Shown: positions 15,128 through 26,053, numbered from the stretch's first letter. The stretch is DNA of 64,000 bases from CAZBME01 sp964645835 (GCA_964645835.1 CAZYDG010000005.1:8623-72622); one strand, 5' to 3'. Numbers and translations: made by a program. The notes: generated from the letters alone by a model not told the origin.

Positions 15128-18100
15128 ATGGGCGAGTTCAGAAAAGTATTTGGCCGGATAAAAAAAATCGTCGATATCCCGAATCTCATCGATATCCAGA
15201 CCATGTCTTATGAAAAGTTCCTTCAGAAGGATGTGGAACAGGATAAAAGGGGGAATTTCGGCCTTCAGGGGGCCTTCAAGAGTGTTTTTCCCATATCCGA
15301 TTACAGCAAGAAATGTTCCCTGGAGTTTGTCAGTTACAAGATCGGTGACGTAAGATATGATGAGAAGGAATGCGTCCAGAAGGGGATGACCTTTGCGGCG
15401 CCGCTCAAGATTGTCGTACGGCTCCTCGTATTTGACGTCGATCCGGGCACGGGCCAGAAACAGATCAGCAACATCAAGGAACAGGAAATCTACTTTGGTG
15501 AAATTCCGCTGATGACCGAAAACGGGACGTTTATCGTCAACGGTACGGAGCGGGTCATTGTCAGCCAGCTTCATCGTTCTCCCGGTATATTTTTCGACCA
15601 TGACAAAGGAAAAACACTGACGAGCGGAAAGCTCATCTACTCGTCCCGCATTATTCCCATTCGGGGATCGTGGCTCGATTTTGAATTTGATTCAAAAGAC
15701 CTTCTCTATGTCCGCATTGACCGGAGGAGGAAAATGCCCGTTACGATCCTTCTGAAAGCGATGGGGAATAATACGGAATTCATCCTGAACTATTTCTACG
15801 ACATTGAGACCGTCGCCCTAGAGGACGGCAGGTTTCATATGGTTGTCGGCGACTCTCTTGTCGGTGAAAAAGCCCCCGAGGATATTAAGGATACGAGATC
15901 GGGAGATGTCCTGATCAAAAAGGGGCGAAAAATCAACAAGATGCTCCTGAAGCGCATGACCGATGCAGGCATTGATCGCATTGCCGTCGACGAAGCAGAT
16001 CTGATTGGAAAAATCCTGTCCCTTGATGTTTTCGATCCGGAAACGGGCGAAGTACTTCTTAAATGTAATGAAGAATTTACATTGGAGGGCATGGAACGGG
16101 TCAAGACCAAAGGGATTCGCGAGCTTCGATTTATTCATCTCGACGATGAGAAGACGAATGCGTCTATTCGGGATACGCTTTTGACGGACAAGCTTGAGAC
16201 GAGGGAAGATGCGATTATCGAGATATACAGACGTCTAAGGCCAAGCAATCCGCCTACACCGGATACGGCGAGCGCGTTTTTCCAGAGTCTCTTTTTTACC
16301 CCCGAGACTTATGACCTTTCCGACGTCGGCCGAGCGAAAATGAACTACAAACTACGCCTGGATGTGCCGACCGATGTCACGGTTTTGCGAAATGATGATA
16401 TTCTTGCTGCCGTTAAATATTTGCTCGATTTGAAGAATGGTGTTGGAGAATGCTCAGTAGATGATATCGATCATTTGGGTAATCGGCGGGTGCGTTCTGT
16501 AGGTGAACTTATCGAGAATCAGTATCGAATCGGTTTGGTCAGGATGGAGCGGGCCGTCAAAGAAAAGATGAGCCTTCAGGATATTGAAACCATGATGCCC
16601 CATGATCTGGTCAATGCCAAACCCGTATCTGCCGTCGTCAACGAATTCTTCGGCAGCAGCCAGCTGTCGCAGTTTATGGACCAGACCAACCCTCTGTCGG
16701 AAATCACCCACAAACGGCGTCTTTCCGCATTGGGTCCTGGTGGCTTGACCCGTGAGCGAGCCGGGTTTGAGGTTCGCGATGTCCACCCGACCCATTATGG
16801 TCGCATCTGTCCCGTCGAGACACCGGAAGGTCCTAATATCGGGTTAATCGTATCGCTCAGTACCTACGCCCGTGTTAACGAATTTGGGTTTATTGAGACG
16901 CCTTACCGCGTCGTCGAAGATGGTGAGGTCTCGGACAAAGTACGCTATCTGACGGCTATTGAAGAGGAAGATCATATCATCGCCCCTGCGGATTGGCCGA
17001 CGGATAAAAATGGCAGATTGCAGGGAGAACTCGTATCTGCCAGGAAGGGCGGCGATTTTCCCATCGTTGAACCGGAAGCGGTCAGTCTCACGGATGTATC
17101 ACCGAACCAGCTTGTCAGCGTTGCTGCAACATTAATTCCTTTCCTGGAACATGACGATGCAAACCGCGCGTTGATGGGTTCCAACATGCAGCGTCAGGCA
17201 GTGCCTCTGATGAGACCTGCCGTACCCTTTATAGGAACGGGCATGGAAGCCATTGTGGCCAGGGATTCGGGAGCCGTCGTAAGCGCACGGCGTGATGGTG
17301 TCGTCGAGAGTGTCGATGCTGCACGCATCGTTGTAAAAGGTGCCGGTACAGGGGAAATGGGTATCGATATCGGTGTTGATATCTACAATCTCGTGAAGTA
17401 TCAACGGTCCAATCAGGATACGTGCTTTAACCAGAAGTGCATAGTCAATAAGGGCGATCGTGTAAAAAAAGGTCAGATCATCGCCGACGGACCCGCAACG
17501 GACAACGGTGAACTGGCCCTTGGACGAAACGTCATGGTAGCTTTCATGTCCTGGGGCGGTTACAACTACGAAGACTCCATCCTGGTGAGTGAACGCGTCG
17601 TGAAGGAAGATATTTATACCTCCATTCACATCGAAGAGTTCGAGACCATGGCGCGTGACACGAAGCTCGGCAAAGAGGAAATTACCAGGGACATCCCCAA
17701 CGTCGGGGAAGAAGCCCTGCGGAATCTGGATGAAAGCGGTATCGTCCGCATGGGTGTTTCGGTTAAGCCCGGCGATATCCTTGTCGGAAAGATTACGCCT
17801 AAGGGTGAAACACAGCTGTCATCCGAAGAGAAACTATTAAGAGCCATCTTCGGCGAAAAGGCCAGTGATGTGCGTGATACGTCCCTGCGAGTTCCGCCGG
17901 GCGTCGAAGGTACGGTAATCGATGCCAAGATCTTTACCCGAAAAGGGGTGGAGAAAGACCACCGGTCAAATTACATTGAAAACGAGGCCCTGAACGTTTT
18001 GAAGAAGGATAGGGACGACGAGATCCGTATCGTTGAAGAGGCTGTCAAGTCAGGAGCAAAGGATCTATTTGTCGGCAAGACAGCTATGGGCAAATTGCTG

Positions 18101-19219
18101 GATGCCAAAAAGAAACGCACGTTCCTGAAAAAGGGCGATGTTATAACGGAAGAAATCTTGGCGGATATTCCTTTTCATATGTGGAAGGATATTACACTGC
18201 TGAACGATGAAGAGACGGAAGGCAAGGCAGCTGTGCTTTTTGACAATCTTGCAAAAAGGATCGAATTCATCGGCGCCTATTTTGAACAGAAGGCTGAAAA
18301 ATTGAAGGCCGGCGATGAACTGCCACCCGGCGTTATCAAAATGGTCAAGGTGTTCGTTGCAATCAAGAGAAAGCTATCTGTCGGAGATAAAATGGCCGGT
18401 CGCCACGGAAACAAAGGCGTCTTGTCCCGGATTCTTCCCGAAGAGGATATGCCCTTCTTTGCGGATGGCACACCTGTGGATATTGTCCTGAATCCTCTCG
18501 GTGTTCCCTCGCGTATGAATGTCGGACAGATTCTGGAGACTCATCTGGGATGGGCCGCCAAAGGTCTTGGGGATAAAATCGGTCGCCTCATTGAAGCCAA
18601 AAGTTCCATGGATGCCGTGAAGAAAGAATTAAAAACAATATACGCGTCTCCCGAGTTTGATCGATTTGTTGATGATGCCAAGGATGCTGAGATAAACAGA
18701 TTTACTCAAAGGATCAAAAACGGAATTTCAATTGCCACACCTGTCTTTGACAGCGCTGAGGAGCGGGACATTACGGACATGCTCAAAATGGCCAATCTTC
18801 CGGAAAACGGACAGACGATCTTATATGACGGACGTACGGGTGAACCCTTCGAGCAGGAAATCACCGTTGGCATAATTTACATGCTGAAGCTTCACCACCT
18901 CGTCGACAATAAGATCCATGCGCGTTCCATCGGTCCTTATTCCCTTGTTACCCAGCAACCCCTGGGCGGCAAGGCCCAATTCGGCGGCCAGCGTTTGGGC
19001 GAGATGGAAGTATGGGCGATGGAAGCCTATGGCGCTGCATACGCCTTGCAGGAATTCCTTACGGTTAAATCAGATGACGTAGCAGGTCGAACCAGAATCT
19101 ATGAGGCCATCGTTAAGGGCGAGCATACCCTGGAACCGGGTTTGCCGGAGTCGTTCAACGTCTTGGTCAAAGAGCTTCAGAGTCTTTGCCTCGATGTTCA
19201 ACTGATAGAAGAAGATTAA
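15128..19219 (+). CDS. rpoB: DNA-directed RNA polymerase subunit beta
   Basis: 1363 residues, normal for Proteobacteria. The rifampicin-binding cluster (FFGSSQLSQFMDQTNPLSE, then HKRRLSALGPGG) has the usual sensitive-type residues. The MAGRHGNKGV block and the C-terminal GGKAQFGGQRLGEMEVWA are present. Catalytic half of the RNA polymerase active site together with RpoC. Followed after 16 nt by rpoC. Confidence 0.99.
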   Translation: MGEFRKVFGRIKKIVDIPNLIDIQTMSYEKFLQKDVEQDKRGNFGLQGAFKSVFPISDYSKKCSLEFVSYKIGDVRYDEKECVQKGMTFAAPLKIVVRLLVFDVDPGTGQKQISNIKEQEIYFGEIPLMTENGTFIVNGTERVIVSQLHRSPGIFFDHDKGKTLTSGKLIYSSRIIPIRGSWLDFEFDSKDLLYVRIDRRRKMPVTILLKAMGNNTEFILNYFYDIETVALEDGRFHMVVGDSLVGEKAPEDIKDTRSGDVLIKKGRKINKMLLKRMTDAGIDRIAVDEADLIGKILSLDVFDPETGEVLLKCNEEFTLEGMERVKTKGIRELRFIHLDDEKTNASIRDTLLTDKLETREDAIIEIYRRLRPSNPPTPDTASAFFQSLFFTPETYDLSDVGRAKMNYKLRLDVPTDVTVLRNDDILAAVKYLLDLKNGVGECSVDDIDHLGNRRVRSVGELIENQYRIGLVRMERAVKEKMSLQDIETMMPHDLVNAKPVSAVVNEFFGSSQLSQFMDQTNPLSEITHKRRLSALGPGGLTRERAGFEVRDVHPTHYGRICPVETPEGPNIGLIVSLSTYARVNEFGFIETPYRVVEDGEVSDKVRYLTAIEEEDHIIAPADWPTDKNGRLQGELVSARKGGDFPIVEPEAVSLTDVSPNQLVSVAATLIPFLEHDDANRALMGSNMQRQAVPLMRPAVPFIGTGMEAIVARDSGAVVSARRDGVVESVDAARIVVKGAGTGEMGIDIGVDIYNLVKYQRSNQDTCFNQKCIVNKGDRVKKGQIIADGPATDNGELALGRNVMVAFMSWGGYNYEDSILVSERVVKEDIYTSIHIEEFETMARDTKLGKEEITRDIPNVGEEALRNLDESGIVRMGVSVKPGDILVGKITPKGETQLSSEEKLLRAIFGEKASDVRDTSLRVPPGVEGTVIDAKIFTRKGVEKDHRSNYIENEALNVLKKDRDDEIRIVEEAVKSGAKDLFVGKTAMGKLLDAKKKRTFLKKGDVITEEILADIPFHMWKDITLLNDEETEGKAAVLFDNLAKRIEFIGAYFEQKAEKLKAGDELPPGVIKMVKVFVAIKRKLSVGDKMAGRHGNKGVLSRILPEEDMPFFADGTPVDIVLNPLGVPSRMNVGQILETHLGWAAKGLGDKIGRLIEAKSSMDAVKKELKTIYASPEFDRFVDDAKDAEINRFTQRIKNGISIATPVFDSAEERDITDMLKMANLPENGQTILYDGRTGEPFEQEITVGIIYMLKLHHLVDNKIHARSIGPYSLVTQQPLGGKAQFGGQRLGEMEVWAMEAYGAAYALQEFLTVKSDDVAGRTRIYEAIVKGEHTLEPGLPESFNVLVKELQSLCLDVQLIEED

Positions 19220-19235
19220 TTAGGAGATAAAATCC

Positions 19236-22200
19236 GTGGAAGACGTTTTCACATATTTCGAAAAACCGAAGGATCCGATACGTTTCAACGCCATTAAAAT
19301 TTCCATTGCCTCGCCGGAGCAAATCCTTGCGTGGTCTGCCAGACCTAACAGCAATGGAGAGGTCAAGAAACCGGAAACTATTAACTATCGGACTTTCAAG
19401 CCCGAGCGGGACGGTCTTTTCTGTGCCAAAATCTTTGGCCCGGTTAAAGACTATGAGTGTCTTTGTGGCCGATACAAGCGGATGAAGCATCGAGGTGTTG
19501 TCTGCGAAAAGTGCGGCGTCGAGGTTATTCAGTCTAAAGTTCGCCGTGAAAGGCTGGGACATATCAAGCTGGCGACCCCGGTTGCCCATATCTGGTTTCT
19601 AAAAAGTCTTCCGAGCCGCATCGGTAACGTTTTGGATCTGACCCTCAAGGAATTGGAAAAGGTACTGTATTTCGAGTCCTGGATCGTCCTGGACCCCAAA
19701 AATACGCCGCTCAAGAAGAAGGAACTCCTTTCCGAGGAGGAGATGATCGACTTGAAGGAGCAGTACGGTCAGGATGCCTTCAAGGTGGGTATCGGAGCGG
19801 AAGCGGTTCGAAAACTCCTTGAAGAGATCGATCTCAATTCAATGGATGAGGAACTCCGGGAAGAACTCAAAACGGCTGTTTCGGATACGAAGAAAAAGAA
19901 ACTGGTGAAACGCCTGAAAGTGATCGAGGCGTTGAAGAAATCCGGCAACAAGCCGGAATGGATGATCCTGACAGTCCTTCCGGTCATTCCGCCGGACCTG
20001 CGTCCTCTCGTTCCTCTTGACGGCGGACGATTTGCGACGTCAGATCTCAACGATCTCTACCGTCGCGTTATCAACCGGAACAATCGTTTAAAGCGCCTGA
20101 TGGAACTTAATGCCCCCGAGATCATTATCCGCAACGAAAAGCGGATGCTGCAAGAGGCCGTTGATGTTCTGTTCGATAATGGACGGCGCGGCCGGGCGAT
20201 TACGGGGACCAACAAGCGTCCTCTCCGATCCTTGTCCGATATGCTCAAGGGGAAGCAGGGCCGGTTCCGGCAGAATCTTCTGGGTAAGCGTGTCGATTAT
20301 TCGGGCCGTTCCGTCATTACCGTCGGACCGGATCTGCGGCTGCACCAGTGCGGTCTTCCGAAAAAAATGGCCCTGGAACTCTTTAAACCGTTTGTCTACA
20401 ACAGGCTGATGGAAAAAGGATTTGTCACTACGGTCAAGAGCGCCAAGAAGATGGTGGAAAGAGAGACGGCAGAGGTTTGGGATGCCCTGGATGAAGTAGT
20501 GCGGGAGTACCCGATCATGCTCAACCGGGCGCCCACGCTGCATCGCTTGGGAATACAGGCCTTCGAGCCCATTCTGATCGAAGGGAAGGCCATCCAGCTT
20601 CATCCTCTTGTTTGTACGGCATTCAACGCCGACTTTGACGGAGACCAGATGGCCGTTCACGTGCCGCTGTCGATTGAGGCGCAGACGGAAGCCCGGGTGC
20701 TCATGATGTCCACGAACAACATCCTGTCGCCGGCCAATGGTAAACCCATTATTATCCCCAGTCAGGATATCGTACTCGGCTTGTATTATCTGACGAGGCC
20801 CAGATCCAACGTGAAGGGCGAGGGTTTGAGTTTTGCGGGACCGGAAGAGGTACGAAGCGCCCTCGACAACGGTGTTGTGGATCTCCATGCTAAAATAACC
20901 GTGCGTATCAACGGAGAGAGAAAGCAGACAACAGTGGGCCGGGTCATCATGTCCGAGGTGGTCCCTGAAGAGCTGTCCTTCGATCTGATCAACAAAGTCA
21001 TGAATAAGAAGGAATTGGCGAACCTTGTAGATTACTGTTATCGGACTTGCGGTGCTAAGACCACAGTAATCCTGGCTGATCGCCTGAAAGACCTGGGATT
21101 CAAATATGCAACCCTATCCGGCGCATCCATTGCCATTCACAATATGGCGATCCCGGCGAACAAGAAAGAGATCGTCGGCAAGGCGGATCGTGATGTTCAT
21201 AAAATTCAGAAGCAGTACATGGATGGGTTGATTACGGATGGCGAACGCTACAACAAGGTAATCGATATCTGGGCTCAGGCGACGGAAAAGATTGCCGCCG
21301 AGATGATGGGCGGGATTGCAACAACGGAAAGCAATATCGATAAGGGCGATAAAGGGAAGGCCGAGAATTACAACCCCATCTATATGATGGCGGATTCAGG
21401 CGCCCGCGGTTCTGCGGTTCAGATTCGTCAGCTCGCCGGCATGCGCGGTTTGATGGCGAAGCCTTCCGGGGAAATTATTGAGACCCCGATTACGGCTAAC
21501 TTCAGGGAAGGGCTCACTGTTCTACAGTACTTCATTTCAACCCACGGCGCACGGAAGGGTCTTGCCGATACGGCTTTGAAGACGGCCAATTCCGGATATC
21601 TGACCAGGAGACTGGTCGATGTCGCCCAGGACTGCATCATCACGGAAGTGGATTGCGGGACCATCGACGGGATTTACGTCTCGGCCTTGATGGAAGGCGG
21701 TGAAATGATCGAGACGGCTGGAGAACGAATTCTGGGACGCGTATCCCTGGAAGATGTTAAGGACCCGTTTACCGGAGAGGTGCTGCTGAAGGCCAACGAG
21801 GCTATCGATGAGACATTGGCGGAAAAAATCGACAACAGCGGTATAGAAAGGATCGGCATTAGATCCGTTTTGACGTGTAAATCCAAACACGGTGTTTGCG
21901 CCATGTGCTATGGCCGTGATTTGGCTCATGGCCATATCGTCAACATCGGTGAAGCTGTCGGTATTATTGCCGCCCAGTCCATCGGCGAACCGGGAACTCA
22001 GCTGACCATGAGAACCTTCCATATCGGTGGAACGGCGAAATTCGACGAACACTCGACGCTTATTGCCCGCCATGATGGGCGGATCCAATTTGCAAACCTG
22101 GCGACGGTCGTTTCCAAGACGGGCGATCTGGTTGTCATGAACCGAAACGGCGAAATTCATGTCCTCGATGAGCAGGGGCGCAATCGCGGGAAGTATCCCG

Positions 22201-23423
22201 TGCCCTATGGTGCCCATTTGAAGATCAAGGAAGGCGATTATGTCGTTGGACCGGGAAAGGATGTAAAAACGGGACAGGACAAACAACCGACTCTCATCGC
22301 AGAATGGGATCCCTTCTCGATTCCCATCCTGGCGGAGACCGATGGTGTTATCAAGTTCGGTGACATCATCGAGGGTAAGACCATGCAAGAACAGGTCGAT
22401 GAAGTAACGGGTTTGTCGCGGAAGGTCATCATCGAGTTCAAGGGAACGGATGTTCGTCCCCGTGTATCCATTAAGGATAAGAAGGGTAAGACCATGAAGG
22501 TTCCCGGCAGCAATGCTGTCGCAAGACATCTGCTGTCTGTGGGTGCGAACATCGTGGTTTCCGAAGGAGACGAAGTGGCTGCCGGAGAAATCTTGGCGAA
22601 GATTCCCCGGGAAACAACAAAAACAAAGGACATTACGGGTGGTCTGCCGCGCGTCGCTGAATTGTTTGAAGCCCGTAAGCCGAAGGAATATGCCGTTATC
22701 AGCGAGATCAAGGGTGTCGTCTCCTATGGTAAAGATGCCAAGGGGAAGCGCAAGGTCATTGTGACGCCCGATAGTGGAGAAGAGAAGGAATACCTGATCC
22801 CCAAAGGCAAGCACGTCAGCGTTCAGGAAGGCGATCGTGTCATGGAGGGTGAGGCCTTGATGGATGGTGTCAACAATCCCCATGACCTTCTCTCGATCAA
22901 GGGAGAGAAGGAACTGGCCCGGTATCTTGTGGATGAAGTGCAAGATGTGTATCGTCTGCAGGGCGTGAAGATTAATGACAAGAATATCGAGGTCATTGTC
23001 CGGCAAATGCTGCGCAGAGTGAAGGTTCTTGATCCTGGGGACACATTGTTCATCGGCGACGAACAAGTCGAACGTCATCGCTTTCAGGAGGAGAACGAAC
23101 GGGTTGTGGCGGCCGGCGGTCGACCCGCAATCGGAAAACCTGTTTTGCTAGGTATTACCAAGGCTTCACTATCAACGCAGAGTTTCATTTCCGCTGCTTC
23201 TTTCCAGGAAACGACAAGGGTATTGACGGAAGCGAGTCTGGCCGGAAAAACGGATTATCTCCGAGGACTTAAGGAGAACGTCATTATGGGACGCCTTATT
23301 CCTGCCGGAACGGGATTACCTATGTATCGAAGATTGGGCATAAAGAGCTTGTCTGCAGACGATGCTGGCGATGACGCCCTTGAATTGGACGAAAAAATGG
23401 AAGAGAAAATGCTTGACATATAA
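19236..23423 (+). CDS. rpoC: DNA-directed RNA polymerase subunit beta'
   Basis: 1395 residues from GTG at 19236 with TAGGAGAT at 19221-19228. The N-terminal zinc ribbon reads CLCGRYKRMKHRGVVCEKCG. The catalytic loop NADFDGDQMAVHVPL carries the three Asp residues that bind Mg2+. A second zinc site (CKSKHGVCAMCYG) precedes the trigger-loop region (GEPGTQLTMRTFH). Full length with no interruptions. Ends 76 nt before rpsL. Confidence 0.99.
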   Translation: MEDVFTYFEKPKDPIRFNAIKISIASPEQILAWSARPNSNGEVKKPETINYRTFKPERDGLFCAKIFGPVKDYECLCGRYKRMKHRGVVCEKCGVEVIQSKVRRERLGHIKLATPVAHIWFLKSLPSRIGNVLDLTLKELEKVLYFESWIVLDPKNTPLKKKELLSEEEMIDLKEQYGQDAFKVGIGAEAVRKLLEEIDLNSMDEELREELKTAVSDTKKKKLVKRLKVIEALKKSGNKPEWMILTVLPVIPPDLRPLVPLDGGRFATSDLNDLYRRVINRNNRLKRLMELNAPEIIIRNEKRMLQEAVDVLFDNGRRGRAITGTNKRPLRSLSDMLKGKQGRFRQNLLGKRVDYSGRSVITVGPDLRLHQCGLPKKMALELFKPFVYNRLMEKGFVTTVKSAKKMVERETAEVWDALDEVVREYPIMLNRAPTLHRLGIQAFEPILIEGKAIQLHPLVCTAFNADFDGDQMAVHVPLSIEAQTEARVLMMSTNNILSPANGKPIIIPSQDIVLGLYYLTRPRSNVKGEGLSFAGPEEVRSALDNGVVDLHAKITVRINGERKQTTVGRVIMSEVVPEELSFDLINKVMNKKELANLVDYCYRTCGAKTTVILADRLKDLGFKYATLSGASIAIHNMAIPANKKEIVGKADRDVHKIQKQYMDGLITDGERYNKVIDIWAQATEKIAAEMMGGIATTESNIDKGDKGKAENYNPIYMMADSGARGSAVQIRQLAGMRGLMAKPSGEIIETPITANFREGLTVLQYFISTHGARKGLADTALKTANSGYLTRRLVDVAQDCIITEVDCGTIDGIYVSALMEGGEMIETAGERILGRVSLEDVKDPFTGEVLLKANEAIDETLAEKIDNSGIERIGIRSVLTCKSKHGVCAMCYGRDLAHGHIVNIGEAVGIIAAQSIGEPGTQLTMRTFHIGGTAKFDEHSTLIARHDGRIQFANLATVVSKTGDLVVMNRNGEIHVLDEQGRNRGKYPVPYGAHLKIKEGDYVVGPGKDVKTGQDKQPTLIAEWDPFSIPILAETDGVIKFGDIIEGKTMQEQVDEVTGLSRKVIIEFKGTDVRPRVSIKDKKGKTMKVPGSNAVARHLLSVGANIVVSEGDEVAAGEILAKIPRETTKTKDITGGLPRVAELFEARKPKEYAVISEIKGVVSYGKDAKGKRKVIVTPDSGEEKEYLIPKGKHVSVQEGDRVMEGEALMDGVNNPHDLLSIKGEKELARYLVDEVQDVYRLQGVKINDKNIEVIVRQMLRRVKVLDPGDTLFIGDEQVERHRFQEENERVVAAGGRPAIGKPVLLGITKASLSTQSFISAASFQETTRVLTEASLAGKTDYLRGLKENVIMGRLIPAGTGLPMYRRLGIKSLSADDAGDDALELDEKMEEKMLDI

Positions 23424-23499
23424 TCAGGAAATTGATAGGTAACTGAACTTTGCCGCACCCAGGTAATGGGGAGAGGCATTATGAATATTCGGAGGATGA

Positions 23500-23871
23500 A
23501 TGCCAACTATTAATCAGCTTGTCCGGAAGGGAAGAACCAAAATAGAGCGGAAGACGACAACGCCAGCCTTGAACAGTTCACCGCAGCGTCGGGGTGTGTG
23601 CGTTAGGGTTTATACATCGACACCCAAGAAGCCCAACTCGGCTTTAAGAAAAGTGGCGAGAGTTCGTTTGACCAGTGGCTATGAGGTGACATCGTATATT
23701 CCGGGCGTGGGCCATAACATTCAGGAGCACTCGGTAGTGCTGGTACGAGGTGGTAGAGTGAAGGACCTTCCTGGTGTCCGCTATCATATCGTTCGTGGGA
23801 CTCTTGATGCCGTTGGTGTTCAGGATAGAAAGCAAGGGCGTTCGAAGTACGGCGCCAAAAAACCGAATTAA
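23500..23871 (+). CDS. rpsL: 30S ribosomal protein S12
   Basis: 123 residues. TPKKPNSALRKVARVRL and VLVRGGRVKDLPGVRYH are the decoding-centre loops; the lysines associated with streptomycin sensitivity are both wild type. Shine-Dalgarno CGGAGGA just before ATG. First gene of the str block. Confidence 0.98.
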   Translation: MPTINQLVRKGRTKIERKTTTPALNSSPQRRGVCVRVYTSTPKKPNSALRKVARVRLTSGYEVTSYIPGVGHNIQEHSVVLVRGGRVKDLPGVRYHIVRGTLDAVGVQDRKQGRSKYGAKKPN

Positions 23872-23887
23872 GCAGGGATAATAGACC

Positions 23888-24358
23888 ATGCCGAGAAGAA
23901 GAGAAATAGCTAAAAGGGAAATATTTCCGGACCCCAAGTATCAGAATAAACTCGTAGCCCAGTTTATCAGTAATTTGATGAAAGAAGGTAAGAAGAGCAC
24001 TGCCGAATCAATCCTTTATGGGGCTTTTGATATTATCGAAAAAAGATTGAAAGAATCACCGCTGGAAGTCTTCGAGAAGGCTGTAGGCAATGTTAAGCCG
24101 ATTATCGAGGTCAAGTCGAGACGTGTTGGTGGCTCGACCTACCAGGTTCCGACGGAAGTCATCCCCACAAGACGCGTTGCTTTGGGTATACGCTGGTTGA
24201 TTCTTCATGCTCGTGAGCGTGCCGAAAAAACCATGCGCGAGAAGCTGGCCGGTGAAATTATTGATGCCGCCAACAATCGGGGCGCCGCCATCAAGAAGCG
24301 TGAGGCCGTCCATAAAATGGCCGAGGCTAATAAGGCATTTGCCCATTATCGGTTCTAA
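23888..24358 (+). CDS. rpsG: 30S ribosomal protein S7
   Basis: 156 residues starting MPRRREIAKREIFPDPKY. The VGGSTYQVPTEV and RWLILHARERAEKTM segments are diagnostic. Primary 16S 3'-domain binder. In most bacteria fusA follows; here a 96-nt gap leads directly to tuf. Confidence 0.98.
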   Translation: MPRRREIAKREIFPDPKYQNKLVAQFISNLMKEGKKSTAESILYGAFDIIEKRLKESPLEVFEKAVGNVKPIIEVKSRRVGGSTYQVPTEVIPTRRVALGIRWLILHARERAEKTMREKLAGEIIDAANNRGAAIKKREAVHKMAEANKAFAHYRF

Positions 24359-24454
24359 ATCCGAATCGTATAGCAGTTTCCCTGATCAATATAAAAGGGG
24401 TCATAATTAATATATATCAATGGATATTTTCAATTACGAAGGAGGTATGTAGAG

Positions 24455-25648
24455 ATGGGTAAGAAAAAATTTGAGAGGACGAAGCCGCATCTGAATATCG
24501 GTACGATAGGACACGTAGATCATGGTAAAACGACGTTGACTGCGGCGATAACCAAACACTTGTCCAAAAAGGGTTTCGCTGAGTTTCGGCCCTTTGATTC
24601 CATCGATAATGCCCCGGAAGAAAAGGAGAGAGGCGTCACGATTAATATCTGTCACGTGGAATATGAAACGGCCAAACGTCATTATGCTCACGTTGATTGT
24701 CCCGGTCACGCCGACTATATTAAGAACATGATCTCGGGAGCCGCTCATATGGATGGTGCTATCCTCGTTGTTGCCGCATCGGACGGTCCCATGCCCCAGA
24801 CCAGAGAGCACATACTTTTGGCCAGGCAGGTGCAGGTTCCCTATGTTGTTGTCTATATGAACAAGGTCGATCTCGTGGACGATCCTGAGCTGCTTGATCT
24901 CGTCGAACTCGAATTGCGGGAATTGCTGACAACCTACGATTTTCCCGGTGACGATACGCCCATAATCAGGGGTTCGGCGCTGAAGGCGCTTGAAGCTGAA
25001 GACAGCGATTCACCGGATGTAAAATCAATCTGGGAACTTATGGATGCAGTTGATTCATATATACCGGACCCGGTACGCGTTTTGGACAAGCCTTTCCTTA
25101 TGCCTGTCGGCGATGTTTTCAGCATTTCAGGCCGTGGAACGGTTGTTACCGGCAGGGTCGACCGCGGGGTTATCAGGGTTGGCGAAGAAGTTGAAATCGT
25201 GGGAATCCGGCCGACGTTCAAAACCGTTTGCACGGGTGTTGAAATGTTCCGGAAATCTCTTGATGAAGGCCGTGCGGGAGACGATGTCGGTTTGTTGCTT
25301 CGCGGTACGAAGCGTGAAGAAGTGGAGAGAGGGCAGGTTGTTTGCAAGCCCGGCTCCATCACGCCTCATACGAAGTTTAAGGCTCAGGTATATATCCTCA
25401 CGAAGGAAGAGGGTGGCCGCCATACGCCATTTTTTACAGGATATCGTCCCCAGTTTTATTTCAGGACAACGGATGTGACCGGTGTTGCATATTTGCCGGA
25501 AGGCGTTGAAATGGTCATGCCCGGTGATAATATCGAGCTGAATATTGAGTTGATTACACCTATTGCTATGGAAGAGTCTCTTCGTTTCGCTATCCGTGAA
25601 GGTGGCCGAACGGTTGGATCGGGTGTCGTCAGTAAAGTGATCGAATAG
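24455..25648 (+). CDS. tuf: Elongation factor Tu
   Basis: 397 residues. G1 GHVDHGKTTL, effector region ERGVTIN, G3 DCPGHADYIKNM, G4 NKVDLVDD and G5 GSALKALE are complete; domains 2 and 3 are intact through GRTVGSGVVSKVIE. Strong Shine-Dalgarno GAAGGAGG. It delivers aminoacyl-tRNA as the GTP complex. It is the only tuf in the window: the usual second position between tRNA-Thr and rpmG is empty. The upstream 96-nt gap contains an AT-rich run that might include its own promoter. Confidence 0.99.
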   Translation: MGKKKFERTKPHLNIGTIGHVDHGKTTLTAAITKHLSKKGFAEFRPFDSIDNAPEEKERGVTINICHVEYETAKRHYAHVDCPGHADYIKNMISGAAHMDGAILVVAASDGPMPQTREHILLARQVQVPYVVVYMNKVDLVDDPELLDLVELELRELLTTYDFPGDDTPIIRGSALKALEAEDSDSPDVKSIWELMDAVDSYIPDPVRVLDKPFLMPVGDVFSISGRGTVVTGRVDRGVIRVGEEVEIVGIRPTFKTVCTGVEMFRKSLDEGRAGDDVGLLLRGTKREEVERGQVVCKPGSITPHTKFKAQVYILTKEEGGRHTPFFTGYRPQFYFRTTDVTGVAYLPEGVEMVMPGDNIELNIELITPIAMEESLRFAIREGGRTVGSGVVSKVIE

Positions 25649-25670
25649 GCGAAGGAACTGTGCGGGTATC

Positions 25671-25979
25671 ATGAAAGATCAAAAGATTAGAATCCGTCTT
25701 AAGGCGTATGATTACAAGCTGTTGGATAGATCCGTCGAGGATATCGTAGAGACGGCCAAGCGAACGGGGGCCCGTGTTGCCGGTCCCATTCCACTACCCA
25801 CGGAGATTAATAAGTTTTGTGTAAACAGATCTCCTCATGTGGACAAGAAGTCAAGGGAACAGTTTGAGGTCAGAACTCATAAGCGGCTGATTGATATTGT
25901 TGATCCCACACAGTCAACGGTGGATGCTTTGATGAAGCTGGACCTTTCCGCCGGTGTTGACGTAGAGATTAAACTATAA
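25671..25979 (+). CDS. rpsJ: 30S ribosomal protein S10
   Basis: 102 residues with IRIRLKAYDYKLLDRS and the ribosome-inserted loop VNRSPHVDKKSREQFE. S10 (NusE) also binds NusB in antitermination. It starts 22 nt after tuf, so the S10 operon here is an extension of the str block. Confidence 0.98.
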   Translation: MKDQKIRIRLKAYDYKLLDRSVEDIVETAKRTGARVAGPIPLPTEINKFCVNRSPHVDKKSREQFEVRTHKRLIDIVDPTQSTVDALMKLDLSAGVDVEIKL

Positions 25980-26053
25980 GCGCATGTGAATCGGTTGAAC
26001 GCGCCTCAGAGGCCTCCTCGCGAATCATAGGCTTTAGAAGACAGAGAATGATC

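Noticed and set aside
21537..23078. 513-codon minus-strand frame inside rpoC
   Set aside because: Antisense to highly conserved rpoC sequence; long by codon bias only.
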